Origin: Methylobacterium frigidaeris
Lineage (GTDB): Bacteria; Pseudomonadota; Alphaproteobacteria; Rhizobiales; Beijerinckiaceae
Direction of reading: 5' to 3'
NCBI RefSeq assembly: GCF_022179185.1
Contig: NZ_BPQJ01000020.1
Location: 1-64,000 of the forward strand
Length of the DNA stretch: 64,000 bases
Part shown: positions 46,615 through 55,648 of the stretch, piece after piece
Layout: every line of letters begins with the position of its first letter
Numbering within the stretch: position 1 is the first letter of the stretch
The notes under the pieces: generated by a model
Database searches by the model: none
What the model was told of the DNA's origin: nothing
The model's input: the letters and a program-made list of their open reading frames with translations, nothing else
Position numbers and translations under genes: made by a program

Positions 46615-46744
46615 GCTGGCCCCCTGCCTGTTCCGCCCCGTCGTTACCAGCTTGGGTGGTGGCGGTTTCGGGCGAAGGTATGGCGTGGCAATGGGCGCGC
46701 GCAACGCCGGTCGGTGGCGTTGCGCGCGTGACACACAGGGCGTT

Positions 46745-47242
46745 TCAGGTCTGCTTGCCGGTTGCCACGTCCCGCCGGCGCTCCAGCACCAGCCCGTCAT
46801 AGAGCAGGCCGACCACGCCGAAGACGATGCCGGCATCCGCCACGTTGAACACGTACCAGGACCAGCCGCCGGCATGGAGGTGGACGAAGTCGAACACCGC
46901 CCCGTAGGCGGCGCGGTCGATGGCGTTGCCGATCGCCCCGCCGACGATGAGGCCGAGCGACCCGGCGAGCCAGCGGCTGCCGGCCCGCGCCATCCACAGC
47001 GAGAGCGCGACGGAGGCCACCAGTGACACGCCCACCAGCACCCAGCGCCCGAGCGCCGAATCCTGCTGGAACAGCCCGTAGGAGACGCCGCGGTTCCACA
47101 CCACGATCAGCTGCGCGAAGGGCGCGAGCACCACGGGCTCGCGCACAGGCAGGTCGGCGACGAACAGGAGGCCGAGCTTCGTTCCCTGGTCGAGGACCAG
47201 GGTGATGAGGGCGACCAGGAGGCCGAAGGGGAGGGGACGCAT
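46745..47242 (-). CDS. lspA: Lipoprotein signal peptidase LspA
   Basis: A 165-aa four-helix membrane aspartyl protease that cuts the signal peptide of lipoproteins after lipidation. The two catalytic aspartates are D109 (GGAIGNAIDR) and D136 (FNVADAGIVFG). The first membrane helix begins LLVALITLVLDQGTK. It lies 29 bp after ileS, the same order as in E. coli (ileS-lspA). Confidence 0.96.
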   Translation of the reverse strand: MRPLPFGLLVALITLVLDQGTKLGLLFVADLPVREPVVLAPFAQLIVVWNRGVSYGLFQQDSALGRWVLVGVSLVASVALSLWMARAGSRWLAGSLGLIVGGAIGNAIDRAAYGAVFDFVHLHAGGWSWYVFNVADAGIVFGVVGLLYDGLVLERRRDVATGKQT

Positions 47243-47271
47243 TACTTTTTCCTCGCCCGTTTCCTTGCCCC

Positions 47272-50244
47272 TTACTCGGCAGCCTTGGCGTGGAGCGCGT
47301 CCCACTCGCGCAGGGCCTGCGCATCGCGGGGCGTCACGTCCGGATAGTCCGGATCGCTGCCGACGCTGGGCAACACCTTCCACGAGCGGGCGCATTTGCG
47401 GCCGGCAGCCAGGGCCGGCACCACCGCGACGCCCCGGATCTCGTCGAGCCGGAACGCCTCGGCCGGTCCCTCGCCGGCCTCGACCGCGATGTCGGAGGTG
47501 ATGCAGACCTCCGCGAAGTCGATGCCGTCGAGGCTCGCCAGCAGATCGGAATCGGCGACGAAGACCCTCGGGGCCGCCTCGAGGCTCGCGCCGATGCGCT
47601 TGGCGGCACGCTCGATCTCCAGCGCGCCGGTCACCACCCGGCGCACCCGGCGGATCTTGGCCCAGCGTTTCGCCAGGGCCTCGTCGCGCCACGCGGACGG
47701 CGTCTCCGGCAGGGTCTCGGTATGGACCGAGCCGGTCTCGGAGGGGGTGCGCGCGAGCCAGGCCTCCTCCGCCGTGAAGGCGAGGACCGGGGCGAGCCAG
47801 ACCGTGACGCGCTTGAAGACCTCGTCCACCACGGTGAGCGCCGCCCGCCGGGTCTCAGACGAGATCGGATCGCAGTAGAGCGCGTCCTTGCGCACGTCGA
47901 AGTAGAACGACGACAGGTCGCCGGTCATGAAGCCGTTCAGCAGCGCCACCACGCGCTTCGTATCGAAGGTGCGGAAGGCGTCGCGGATCTCGCCATCGAG
48001 CTCGGCCAGCCGATGCAGGATGAAGCGTTCCAGCTCCGGCATGGCGTCGGCCGCCACCCGGTCCTCGGGCCGGTGATGGGCGAGCGTGCCGAGCATCCAG
48101 CGCAGCGAGTTGCGCAGCTTGCGGTAGGTCTCGGAGAAGGTCTTGATGATCTCCGGGCCGATGCGCAGGTCGTCGGTATAGTCCGAGGCCGCCACCCACA
48201 GGCGCAGGATGTCGGCGCCCGAGCCCTTGATCACGTCCTGGGGTGCGACGACGTTGCCCTTCGACTTCGACATCTTCTCGCCCTTGGGGTCGAGGACGAA
48301 GCCGTGGGTCAGCACCACGTCGTAGGGCGCACGGTCGCGGGTGCCGCAGGATTCGAGCAGCGAGGAGTGGAACCAGCCGCGGTGCTGGTCCGAGCCCTCG
48401 AGGTACATCACCGTGTCGTCACCGCCGTCGCGGCGGCGGCGGATGCCGGCGAGGCCCGGAAACTGCTCGGGGTCGTCGAGCGTGAAGGCATGGGTCGAGC
48501 CGGAATCGAACCACACATCGAGGACGTCGGTCACCTTCTCGTAGGCCGCCGGGTCGTGCTCGGGCGCCAGGAACCGGGCGCCGTCGGCGTCGGTGAACCA
48601 GGCATCCGCGCCCTCCGCCGCGAAGGCGGCGTGGATGCGGGCATTGACCGCCTCATCGCGCAGGATCTCGCCGGTCTCGCGGTGGACGAAGACCGTGATC
48701 GGCACGCCCCAGGCGCGCTGGCGCGACACCACCCAGTCAGGGCGGTTGGCGATCATGCCGGTGATGCGGTTCTGCCCCTGCGGCGGCACCCAGTGCGTGA
48801 CGGCGATCTCGCGCAGGGCCACGTCGCGCAAGGTGGCGTCGTGGAGCGTCGCCACCGGCTTGTCGAGGGCGATGAACCATTGCGGCGTGTTGCGGAAGAT
48901 GACCGGCTTCTTCGAGCGCCAGGAATGCGGGTAGCTGTGCTTCAGCGTGCCGCGGCCGACCAGCGTCCCTGCGGCGGTGAGCGCGGCGATCACCGCCTTG
49001 TTGGCGTCGCCCTTCTGGCCCTTCTCGTCGAGGACGCGCTTGCCGGTGAGGCCGGGCGCGGCCTCGGTCAGCACGCCGTCGGCATCGACGGTGTAGGGGA
49101 TCGCCGTCTCGATGCCGCGCTCACGGAGCTGGCGGCCATTGGCCATCCAGACCTCGAAATCCTCGCGGCCGTGGCTCGGCGCGGTGTGGACGAAGCCGGT
49201 GCCGGCCTCGTCGGTGACGTGCTCGCCCTCCAGCATCGGCACGGCGTGGCGGTAGCCGTCGTTCCAGCCCGCCAGGGGATGCGCGAGCGTCAGGCCGGCC
49301 AGCGCCTCCGCGGAAACGTCGCTCAGTCGCTCGTAGCTCTCGACGCGCGCTGCCTTGAAGACGTCGCCCGCCAGTTTGTCAGCAACAACGTAACGAACAC
49401 CAGGTTGAGACCAGTTTTCTTGAGGAGCAGCAACGACACGATAGAGTCCGTACGAAACTTTTCGGGAATAGGCGACCGCGCGGTTGGCGGGGATCGTCCA
49501 GGGGGTGGTGGTCCAGATGACGACCCGGGCGCCCTGCAGGTCCGGGGCCGATCGGGCCTCGACGACCGGGAAGGCGGCCCAGATGGTGTCGCTGACGTGG
49601 TCCTCGTACTCGACCTCGGCCTCGGCCAGCGCCGTCTTCTCGACCACCGACCACATCACCGGCTTCGAGCCGCGATAGAGCTGGCCGGTGGTGGCGAAGG
49701 TCATCAGCTCGCGGGCGATCGCGGCCTCGGCCGGGTAGGCCATGGTCAGGTAGGGATGGTCCCAGTCGCCGGTGACGCCGAGGCGCTTGAACTCCTCGCG
49801 CTGCACCGACAGCCAGTGCTCGGCGAAGGCCCGGCACTCGCGCCGGAACTCGACCACCGGCACATCGTCCTTGTTGCGGCCGGCGGCGCGGTACTGCTCC
49901 TCGATCTTCCACTCGATCGGCAGGCCGTGGCAGTCCCAGCCCGGGACGTAGTTCGCGTCCTGCCCGAGGGCTCCCTGCGTGCGGACGATGATGTCCTTCA
50001 GGATCTTGTTGAGGGCGGTGCCGATATGGATGTGGCCGTTGGCGTAGGGCGGGCCGTCATGCAGGACGAATTTCGGCCGCCCGGCCGCCGCCTCGCGGAT
50101 ACGGGCATAGAGGTTGGTGCGCGCCCAGCGCTCCAGGATCTCCGGCTCGCGCTGCGGCAGGCCGGCCCGCATCGGGAACTCGGTGACCGGCAGGAACAGG
50201 GTCTCGGAATAGTCGCGCCCGGCGGCGGGCTTTTGCTCGGTCAT
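47272..50244 (-). CDS. ileS: Isoleucyl-tRNA synthetase
   Basis: A 990-aa class I synthetase that charges tRNA(Ile) and edits valine. The HIGH-type motif is GHIHIGTALN, and KMSKS is GEKMSKSKGN. The editing domain contains WTTTPWTIPANRAVAY. Anticodon-binding and C-terminal parts are present. Inside the editing domain, + strand 49372-49470 uses codons unlike the rest (GTT, GCT, CGT, AAA, CAA) although the protein sequence there is ordinary. The gene is the first of the ileS-lspA-DUF3035 operon. Confidence 0.96.
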   Translation of the reverse strand: MTEQKPAAGRDYSETLFLPVTEFPMRAGLPQREPEILERWARTNLYARIREAAAGRPKFVLHDGPPYANGHIHIGTALNKILKDIIVRTQGALGQDANYVPGWDCHGLPIEWKIEEQYRAAGRNKDDVPVVEFRRECRAFAEHWLSVQREEFKRLGVTGDWDHPYLTMAYPAEAAIARELMTFATTGQLYRGSKPVMWSVVEKTALAEAEVEYEDHVSDTIWAAFPVVEARSAPDLQGARVVIWTTTPWTIPANRAVAYSRKVSYGLYRVVAAPQENWSQPGVRYVVADKLAGDVFKAARVESYERLSDVSAEALAGLTLAHPLAGWNDGYRHAVPMLEGEHVTDEAGTGFVHTAPSHGREDFEVWMANGRQLRERGIETAIPYTVDADGVLTEAAPGLTGKRVLDEKGQKGDANKAVIAALTAAGTLVGRGTLKHSYPHSWRSKKPVIFRNTPQWFIALDKPVATLHDATLRDVALREIAVTHWVPPQGQNRITGMIANRPDWVVSRQRAWGVPITVFVHRETGEILRDEAVNARIHAAFAAEGADAWFTDADGARFLAPEHDPAAYEKVTDVLDVWFDSGSTHAFTLDDPEQFPGLAGIRRRRDGGDDTVMYLEGSDQHRGWFHSSLLESCGTRDRAPYDVVLTHGFVLDPKGEKMSKSKGNVVAPQDVIKGSGADILRLWVAASDYTDDLRIGPEIIKTFSETYRKLRNSLRWMLGTLAHHRPEDRVAADAMPELERFILHRLAELDGEIRDAFRTFDTKRVVALLNGFMTGDLSSFYFDVRKDALYCDPISSETRRAALTVVDEVFKRVTVWLAPVLAFTAEEAWLARTPSETGSVHTETLPETPSAWRDEALAKRWAKIRRVRRVVTGALEIERAAKRIGASLEAAPRVFVADSDLLASLDGIDFAEVCITSDIAVEAGEGPAEAFRLDEIRGVAVVPALAAGRKCARSWKVLPSVGSDPDYPDVTPRDAQALREWDALHAKAAE

Positions 50245-50601
50245 GGGGGTCAAGGCTCGTCTGACGGGCACCAAGCCGGCACGAACCGGCCCGGGCCTTG
50301 AGGGAATCGCGGCGGAAAACGGCAGCAACCCGGCCTTCCGCGCGGCCGCGAGCGGCCCTCAGGCGGAAGCCGGGCTCGTAATTCGCCGGATGGCGACGCA
50401 GCGCGGGTGCGATTCGGTCATCCGGCGCTTCTAGCAGCGGCGGGCGGGCGGGGGAAGCGGGGTGATGCGGCGGAGCGGCCGGCGACCGTCGGTCCATGGT
50501 GCGAGGCATGCTATCGTTACGTCACTCTCGACCGCGTCGCCGCTCGCGACGGCCGATGCCGGACATGGAACCTCGCTACCCATGGAACCTCGCCACCCGT
50601 G

Positions 50602-51057
50602 ATGCCTGCCGATATCGCGCTCGTCCGCCTCACGGCGCTCGGCCCCGCCGCCGAACCTCTGCGCGTCGACGGCGCGTCGCGCGGCATCGACTTCGTGCGC
50701 CGCCTGTTCGAGGACTGGATGTCGGGCGCGAACCGGTTCGACCAGCCCGGAGAGGCATTGCTGGGAGCCTGGCAGGGCGACCGCCTGGTCGGCGTGGGCG
50801 GCCTGAACCGCGATCCCTATGCGGCGGATGAGGGGGTCGGCCGGCTCAGGCACGTCTACGTGCTGGCGTCGCACCGGCGCCTCGGCATTGGTGAGACGCT
50901 GGTGCGGCGCCTGCTGCGGGAGACCGAGGGGCATTTCCGGGTCGTGCGCCTGCGCGCGGTCTCGCCGGAGGCGGCGGCCTTCTACCGGGTGCTCGGCTTC
51001 TCGGACTGCGCCGAACCGGCCGCCACGCACGTCATCCCCGTGACACCTGACCCGTGA
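50602..51057 (+). CDS. GNAT family N-acetyltransferase
   Basis: A 151-aa acetyl-CoA-dependent acetyltransferase. The GNAT A motif is in LRHVYVLASHRRLGIGETLVRRL (an R-x-x-G-I/A pattern, residues about 83-104), followed by VVRLRAVSPEAAAFYRVLGF. Substrate unknown. ATG at 50602 is chosen; a GTG immediately before is possible. It is divergent from ileS and convergent with the CadD-type gene. Confidence 0.85.
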   Translation: MPADIALVRLTALGPAAEPLRVDGASRGIDFVRRLFEDWMSGANRFDQPGEALLGAWQGDRLVGVGGLNRDPYAADEGVGRLRHVYVLASHRRLGIGETLVRRLLRETEGHFRVVRLRAVSPEAAAFYRVLGFSDCAEPAATHVIPVTPDP

Positions 51058-51058
51058 C

Positions 51059-51640
51059 TCACGATAGCGTCCCCGCCTCGACCAGCACCATCGCGCCGAT
51101 GCCGATCAGCACGAACGGCGTCGCCACCCGGCCGATCCGCCGGATCGGGGCGCCGAGGCCAGGATGGTGCACGAGCCCGTGGGCGATACCGAGCCAGAGC
51201 GCGACCATGACGGCGAAGACGGCGACGATCAGGACCAGCCGGGGTCCCGGGCTGGTGGCGAAGACCGGCGTGTAGATGCCGAGATTGTCGCCGCCATTGG
51301 CGATCGTCACGCTGGCGACCGCGAGCGTGTTCCCGAGGGAGGTGGGCTCGATCGCGACCTCATCCTCGTCGTCGCGGCGCAGAGCGAGGAGGCCGCGAAC
51401 CCCGAGTACGATCGGGACGAGGCCGAGCAGGCCGAGCCAGGACGGGGCAACGACCAGGGACAGCAGCGAGCCGGCGAGCGAGGCCAGCACCAGGACGGCG
51501 ATGCCGAGAGATTGGCCGATGACGATCTGGCGCGGGCGGTAGCGCGGATCGGAGAAGAAGCCGATCAGCACGACGATGTCGTCGATATTCGTCGAGGCGA
51601 ACAGGGTGATCGCCACGCTCAAGGTGGCCAAGGTCTCCAT
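51059..51640 (-). CDS. Cadmium-resistance transporter CadD-like
   Basis: A 193-aa membrane protein with about six helices. The N-terminal TLFASTNIDDIVVLIGFFSD and the repeated ANGGDNLGIYTPVFA are the CadD motif pair; each acidic N-DD/D-N segment lies in a membrane helix. CadD proteins export cadmium or related cations or binding amines. Overlapping stop spacing with the GNAT gene shows convergent genes. No metal regulator (CadC/CmtR) lies beside it. Confidence 0.88.
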   Translation of the reverse strand: METLATLSVAITLFASTNIDDIVVLIGFFSDPRYRPRQIVIGQSLGIAVLVLASLAGSLLSLVVAPSWLGLLGLVPIVLGVRGLLALRRDDEDEVAIEPTSLGNTLAVASVTIANGGDNLGIYTPVFATSPGPRLVLIVAVFAVMVALWLGIAHGLVHHPGLGAPIRRIGRVATPFVLIGIGAMVLVEAGTLS

Positions 51641-51749
51641 CTCAAGCGGTCCATGTCGGGCGGTCCGTCATCCGTCCGGACCGTCCCACCGGAACGGAGC
51701 GGGGCATCGCGCGGTTAATCGGAAGGCTCATCGAAATCGGGAGACCGCC

Positions 51750-51989
51750 ATGCGGATCCTGCTCTCCGCCGTCGCGCTCGCCGCGCTCCTGACCGCCCCG
51801 GCCGTCGCCCGCGAGCTTCGCGCGCCGCCGCGGCCGGTGCCGGAGGACATCGACGCCACCGGGACCGTCACGCCGACCGACCCCTTGCTGATCCCCGACG
51901 AGGAGAGCGGCCCGGTGCGCCGGATGAAGCGTCCGCGCGAGCGGGGCACCGACGCCGAGGCGCCGATCCGCGAGTTCATCCCCGAATAG
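51750..51989 (+). CDS. Small secreted acidic/Pro-rich protein
   Basis: A 79-aa protein with a clear signal peptide (MRILLSAVALAALLTAPAVA), followed by a short hydrophilic, proline-rich mature part (ELRAPPRPVPEDID) that ends EFIPE. I do not recognise a family. It is convergent with ribF. ATG follows GGGAGACC. Codon bias is normal, supporting a real gene. Confidence 0.55.
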   Translation: MRILLSAVALAALLTAPAVARELRAPPRPVPEDIDATGTVTPTDPLLIPDEESGPVRRMKRPRERGTDAEAPIREFIPE

Positions 51990-52037
51990 CCCATACCCTA
52001 ACTTGCGTTTCACCCCGGTCCAGGCGCGCCGACCCGG

Positions 52038-53033
52038 TCACCCCAGCATCGAGGGGGTGTGGTCCCCGGCCAGCAGGCGGCGCGCTTCCGCGGCATCCTC
52101 GTGCATGCGGGCGACCAGGGCCTCGGCACTGTCGAACCGCGCCTCGCCGCGGATGAAGCCGACGAACTCGACCGCGATCCGCTGGCCGTAGAGGTCACTG
52201 GCGAAGTCGAACAGGTAGGTCTCGAGGAGCGGCGCGCCGTCGTCGAAGGTCGGGCGGCGGCCGTAGCTCGCGACGCCGTCGCGCACGCTGCCATCGCCGA
52301 GACGGGCGCGCACCGCGTAGATCCCGAGGGCGAGCGCGCAGGCATCGAGTGCCACGTTGGCGGTCGGGAAGCCGAGGGCGCGGCCGCGCTTGTCGCCATG
52401 GCGCACCTCGCCCTCGACGAACCAGCGATAGCCCAGGAGGTGGTTGGCGGTGGCGACGTCGCCCGCCTCCAGCGCCGCCCGGATCGCGCTCGACGAGACC
52501 GGCGCCTCGCCGCCCCCCGCCGCCACTGCCGGCACGATCCGGCAGGCGAGGCCGTTCTCGGCGCAGAGCGCCTCCAGCATCGCCGGCGTGCCCTCGCGGC
52601 CACGGCCGAAATGGAAGTCGTGCCCGATCACCACGCCCGACAGTCCGAGCTCGCCCTTGAGGGTGTCGGCCACGAAGGCCGCCGCCCCCGTGCCGGCGAG
52701 CGCCGCGTCGAACCGGCGCACGAAGGCGCCGTCGATGCCGAGCCGCCGCAGCACCGCCAGCTTCTCGCCCTCGCCGGTGAGGCGGAACATCGCCGTGTCG
52801 GGAGAGAAGAAGGCGCGGGGATGCGGCTCGAAGGTGAGGACGGCGCTCGGCCGGCCGAGGGCGCCCGCCATCTCCCGCACCGCCGCGATCAGAGCGCGGT
52901 GGCCCTGGTGGATGCCATCGAAATTCCCGAGCGCCGCGACCGCGCCCTTCAGGCCCTCGGGCACCGGCTCGCCGTCGCGGTGGACAGGAAAGGGCGACGC
53001 GACGGGGCGCGGGGCAGTCTCGTCGCGCGGCAT
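52038..53033 (-). CDS. ribF: Bifunctional riboflavin kinase / FAD synthetase RibF
   Basis: A 331-aa enzyme that makes FMN and then FAD. The FAD synthetase domain begins with the HxGH-type motif GNFDGIHQGHRALI. The kinase domain has YRWFVEGEVRHGDKRGRALG followed by FPTANVAL (the GxxxGFPTAN signature), then IYAVRARLG. Length is normal (about 310-330). It converges with the small secreted gene. Confidence 0.95.
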   Translation of the reverse strand: MPRDETAPRPVASPFPVHRDGEPVPEGLKGAVAALGNFDGIHQGHRALIAAVREMAGALGRPSAVLTFEPHPRAFFSPDTAMFRLTGEGEKLAVLRRLGIDGAFVRRFDAALAGTGAAAFVADTLKGELGLSGVVIGHDFHFGRGREGTPAMLEALCAENGLACRIVPAVAAGGGEAPVSSSAIRAALEAGDVATANHLLGYRWFVEGEVRHGDKRGRALGFPTANVALDACALALGIYAVRARLGDGSVRDGVASYGRRPTFDDGAPLLETYLFDFASDLYGQRIAVEFVGFIRGEARFDSAEALVARMHEDAAEARRLLAGDHTPSMLG

Positions 53034-53312
53034 TCAGGGTCCTTGGCTGACGAAGCGGGGGGCTCTGTGAAGGCGGCCGGACCCTGTCGAAATCCGCCCC
53101 GTGGGTCAAGCCGCAAGAGAGCGGCCGGGACAGGACAGTCGAGGCGGTCGGGCCGCGACCGGGTTGGCGGCGCCTGCGCGGGTTAACCCCTTCTCAAGGG
53201 GGGTGGAATTACAAGCTGAGACCAGAAGCGCCACCCGGCGCTTCCCCTGATGATCCAAGCGGGGTTCGTCGCGCACGGGGATGCGTCGCGCCCGCGAACG
53301 GAGCCGTAAGCC

Positions 53313-53696
53313 ATGGCCCTTGACCTCGGCATGCCGATCCTCGTCGTGGACGATTACCAGACGATGGTCCGCATCATCCGCAACCTGCTGAAGCAGCTCG
53401 GCTTCGAGGACGTCGACGACGCCTCGGACGGCACCGGCGCCCTGGCGAAGCTGAAGACGAAGAAGTACGGCCTCGTGATCTCCGACTGGAACATGGAGCC
53501 GATGACCGGGTACGAGCTGCTGCGCCACGTCCGGGCCGACGACGCCCTGCGCACCACGCCGTTCATCATGGTCACCGCCGAGTCGAAGACCGAGAACGTC
53601 ATCGCGGCGAAGAAGGCCGGCGTGAACAACTACATCGTGAAGCCCTTCAACGCCCAGACGTTGAAGACCAAGATCGAGGCGGTCTGCGGCGCGTGA
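53313..53696 (+). CDS. Chemotaxis response regulator CheY
   Basis: A 127-aa single receiver domain very like CheY: D13-D14 (VVDDYQTM), phosphoacceptor D58 (VISDWNM), T88 (FIMVTAE) and K110 (NYIVKPF). All active-site residues are intact. It binds the flagellar switch when phosphorylated. It is followed, 139 bp on, by the CheZ-like phosphatase gene, a matching pair. The rest of the chemotaxis operon is not here. Confidence 0.92.
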   Translation: MALDLGMPILVVDDYQTMVRIIRNLLKQLGFEDVDDASDGTGALAKLKTKKYGLVISDWNMEPMTGYELLRHVRADDALRTTPFIMVTAESKTENVIAAKKAGVNNYIVKPFNAQTLKTKIEAVCGA

Positions 53697-53835
53697 TGCC
53701 GCCGGCTCGGTGACGAGGCGGCGTCTCCCGGGCGCGGGATCGAGCGGCCAGGGCCGAAAGGCCGGCCGCGCCTCCCGCGCCGGATCGCCGCGCTGCGCGC
53801 TGTCGCTCGAGATCCTCGCCAGGGATCGTCGTCGA

Positions 53836-54534
53836 ATGATCCTCGCCGAGAATACGCGCGCCCGGAACGCCCGATCTCAGGACGTCCAATCCGATAACAA
53901 CCCATTCGCGGGGAGCGATCACGTGCTCAGGCAGATGACGGCGGGACCGCGATCCGCCCTCAACCGGCTGCTGGGAGGCCAGGAGGCGCCGTTGGAGGCG
54001 CCCGTGCCTCGCGCGACCAAGGCCGACGCGGCGAGCCAGGCGATGGCGGTGAACGAGCTGCGCGAGATCGCCGATTACATCACCAAGCTCAAGCGGGGCA
54101 TCGCGGCCCTGAGAGCCCAGGAGCTCACTCGCGACCGCATCCCGATGGCGCATGACGAGCTCGGCAGCGTCGTCGCCGCCACCGCCAGCGCCACCAACCG
54201 GATCATGGAATCGGCCGAGGCGATGCTGGCCATCAAGGCCAAGACCCTGGACGAGTACCGCAACCAGGTCGAGGCGCATATCGGCGACATCTTCGAGGCC
54301 TGTACGTTCCAGGACATTACCGGCCAGCGCATCTCCAAGGTGGTGGAGGCCCTGGGGCAACTCGAGAAGCGCCTGTCGCAATTCTCCACCGTGGTGAACG
54401 TGCGCGACGGCGAGGCCGAGCACGACCCGGAGGAGGCCCGCCGCAAGGCCCGTGCCGAAAAGCTGATGCTCAACGGCCCCCAGCTCAAGGGCCCGGCGAC
54501 GCCGCAGGACGCGATCGACGCCCTGTTCTCCTGA
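53836..54534 (+). CDS. cheZ: Protein phosphatase CheZ
   Basis: A 232-aa mostly helical protein. The catalytic segment ACTFQDITGQRISKVVEAL carries the Asp-Gln pair (QD..GQ) of the CheZ phosphatase, which removes phosphate from CheY-P. The C-terminal end (TPQDAIDALFS) would be the CheY-binding helix (xxDxLFx). The start is taken at the ATG giving MILAENTRARN; an upstream GC-rich extension is unlikely. Confidence 0.85.
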   Translation: MILAENTRARNARSQDVQSDNNPFAGSDHVLRQMTAGPRSALNRLLGGQEAPLEAPVPRATKADAASQAMAVNELREIADYITKLKRGIAALRAQELTRDRIPMAHDELGSVVAATASATNRIMESAEAMLAIKAKTLDEYRNQVEAHIGDIFEACTFQDITGQRISKVVEALGQLEKRLSQFSTVVNVRDGEAEHDPEEARRKARAEKLMLNGPQLKGPATPQDAIDALFS

Positions 54535-54614
54535 GCGATCGACTCCGAAACCGGGATGCGGCTGGCCGCGCCCCGGCCTTTCGGCGTGCCTGTTCGATTT
54601 GGATGTCGGCTACG

Positions 54615-55520
54615 CTACCAGCGCAGCAGGTCGATCACGGCGTCCGGATGCTTGGCCTGCGCCTCGAGCCAGTGGGCAATGTCGCCGAGCGGCGCGCCCG
54701 CGGCGACGCCCAGCTCCTCGGCATGGATGCCGCGCGCCACCAGCAAGGACGCGATGCCGAAGGCCCGCGCGCCGGCGATGTCGGTGCGGATCGCGTCACC
54801 GACGGCGAGCACCCGGTCGCGGGGGAGGGGAGCGCCGCCGTCGAGCGCCTCCGCCGTCGTCAGCGCCGCCTCGTAGACCGGGACGTGCGGCTTGCCGGCA
54901 TAGACCACCGGGCCGCCCATCTCCTCGTAGAGGGCCGCGATGGCGCCCGCGCAGGGGATCAGCCGCTCGCCGCGCTCGACCACGAGGTCGGGGTTGGCGC
55001 AGATCAGGGTCACCCCGCGGGCCGCCCAGGGTTCGAGCACGCCGCGGTAATCCGCTGCCGTCTCGGTCTCGTCGTCGAGGAGGCCGGTGACGACCACGTG
55101 GGAGGCCTCGTCCGGCCCGCCGCGGGTGAGGTCGAGGCCGTCGAAGATCGGCAGGTCGCGGTCGGGCCCGAGATGGTGCATGGCTGCGTCCGCCCGCTCC
55201 GCCATCAGCCGGCGGGTGAGGTCGCCCGAGGTGACGATGGTGTCGTAGGCGGTGCGAGGCACGCCGAACCCGTCGAGCTGTGCCAGCACGGCGCTGCCGG
55301 GACGCGGCGCGTTCGAGACCAGCACCACCCGGCGCGGCCGCGCGCCCGGAAGGGCGCGGAAACGCGTCAGCGCCTCGCTCGCCCCCCGATGGGCGTGGAC
55401 GCCGTCGTGCAGCACGCCCCAGACGTCGCAGAGGATCAGGTCGAAGCCGGACGCGACATCCGCAATCCCGTCCAGGATCGCGACCTCGCCCGGATGGCTT
55501 GCGCGAATCATCTCGGCCAT
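54615..55520 (-). CDS. HAD-type hydrolase, TIGR01459 family
   Basis: A 301-aa phosphatase of the HAD superfamily, subfamily IIA. The nucleophile motif is LCDVWGVLHDG (D near residue 28 and 30), then VLVSNAPRP (motif 2 Ser) and VYAGKPHVPVYEAAL (motif 3 Lys), and AVGDAIRTDIAGAR (motif 4 Asp). Substrate unknown; relatives include NagD-type nucleotidases. Two ATGs 9 bp apart are possible. Confidence 0.88.
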   Translation of the reverse strand: MAEMIRASHPGEVAILDGIADVASGFDLILCDVWGVLHDGVHAHRGASEALTRFRALPGARPRRVVLVSNAPRPGSAVLAQLDGFGVPRTAYDTIVTSGDLTRRLMAERADAAMHHLGPDRDLPIFDGLDLTRGGPDEASHVVVTGLLDDETETAADYRGVLEPWAARGVTLICANPDLVVERGERLIPCAGAIAALYEEMGGPVVYAGKPHVPVYEAALTTAEALDGGAPLPRDRVLAVGDAIRTDIAGARAFGIASLLVARGIHAEELGVAAGAPLGDIAHWLEAQAKHPDAVIDLLRW

Positions 55521-55648
55521 CTCTGCCACCCTTGCCCGCCCCTCTCGTGCTGCATCGCAGCAGGGAAGCGCATCGGGCTTAAAGGCGGTTCGCCCCGAAC
55601 GCAACGTGTCGGGCGATCGAATGTGAAATCGTTTACAGGCAGGGGCCG

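Noticed and set aside
47290..50301. 1000-codon open frame on the + strand opposite ileS
   Set aside because: ileS on the - strand has all class I motifs; the antisense frame has no recognisable domain.
53034..53312. Sigma54 or flagellar promoter upstream of cheY
   Set aside because: No TGGC-N-TTGC-type pair was found in this gap.
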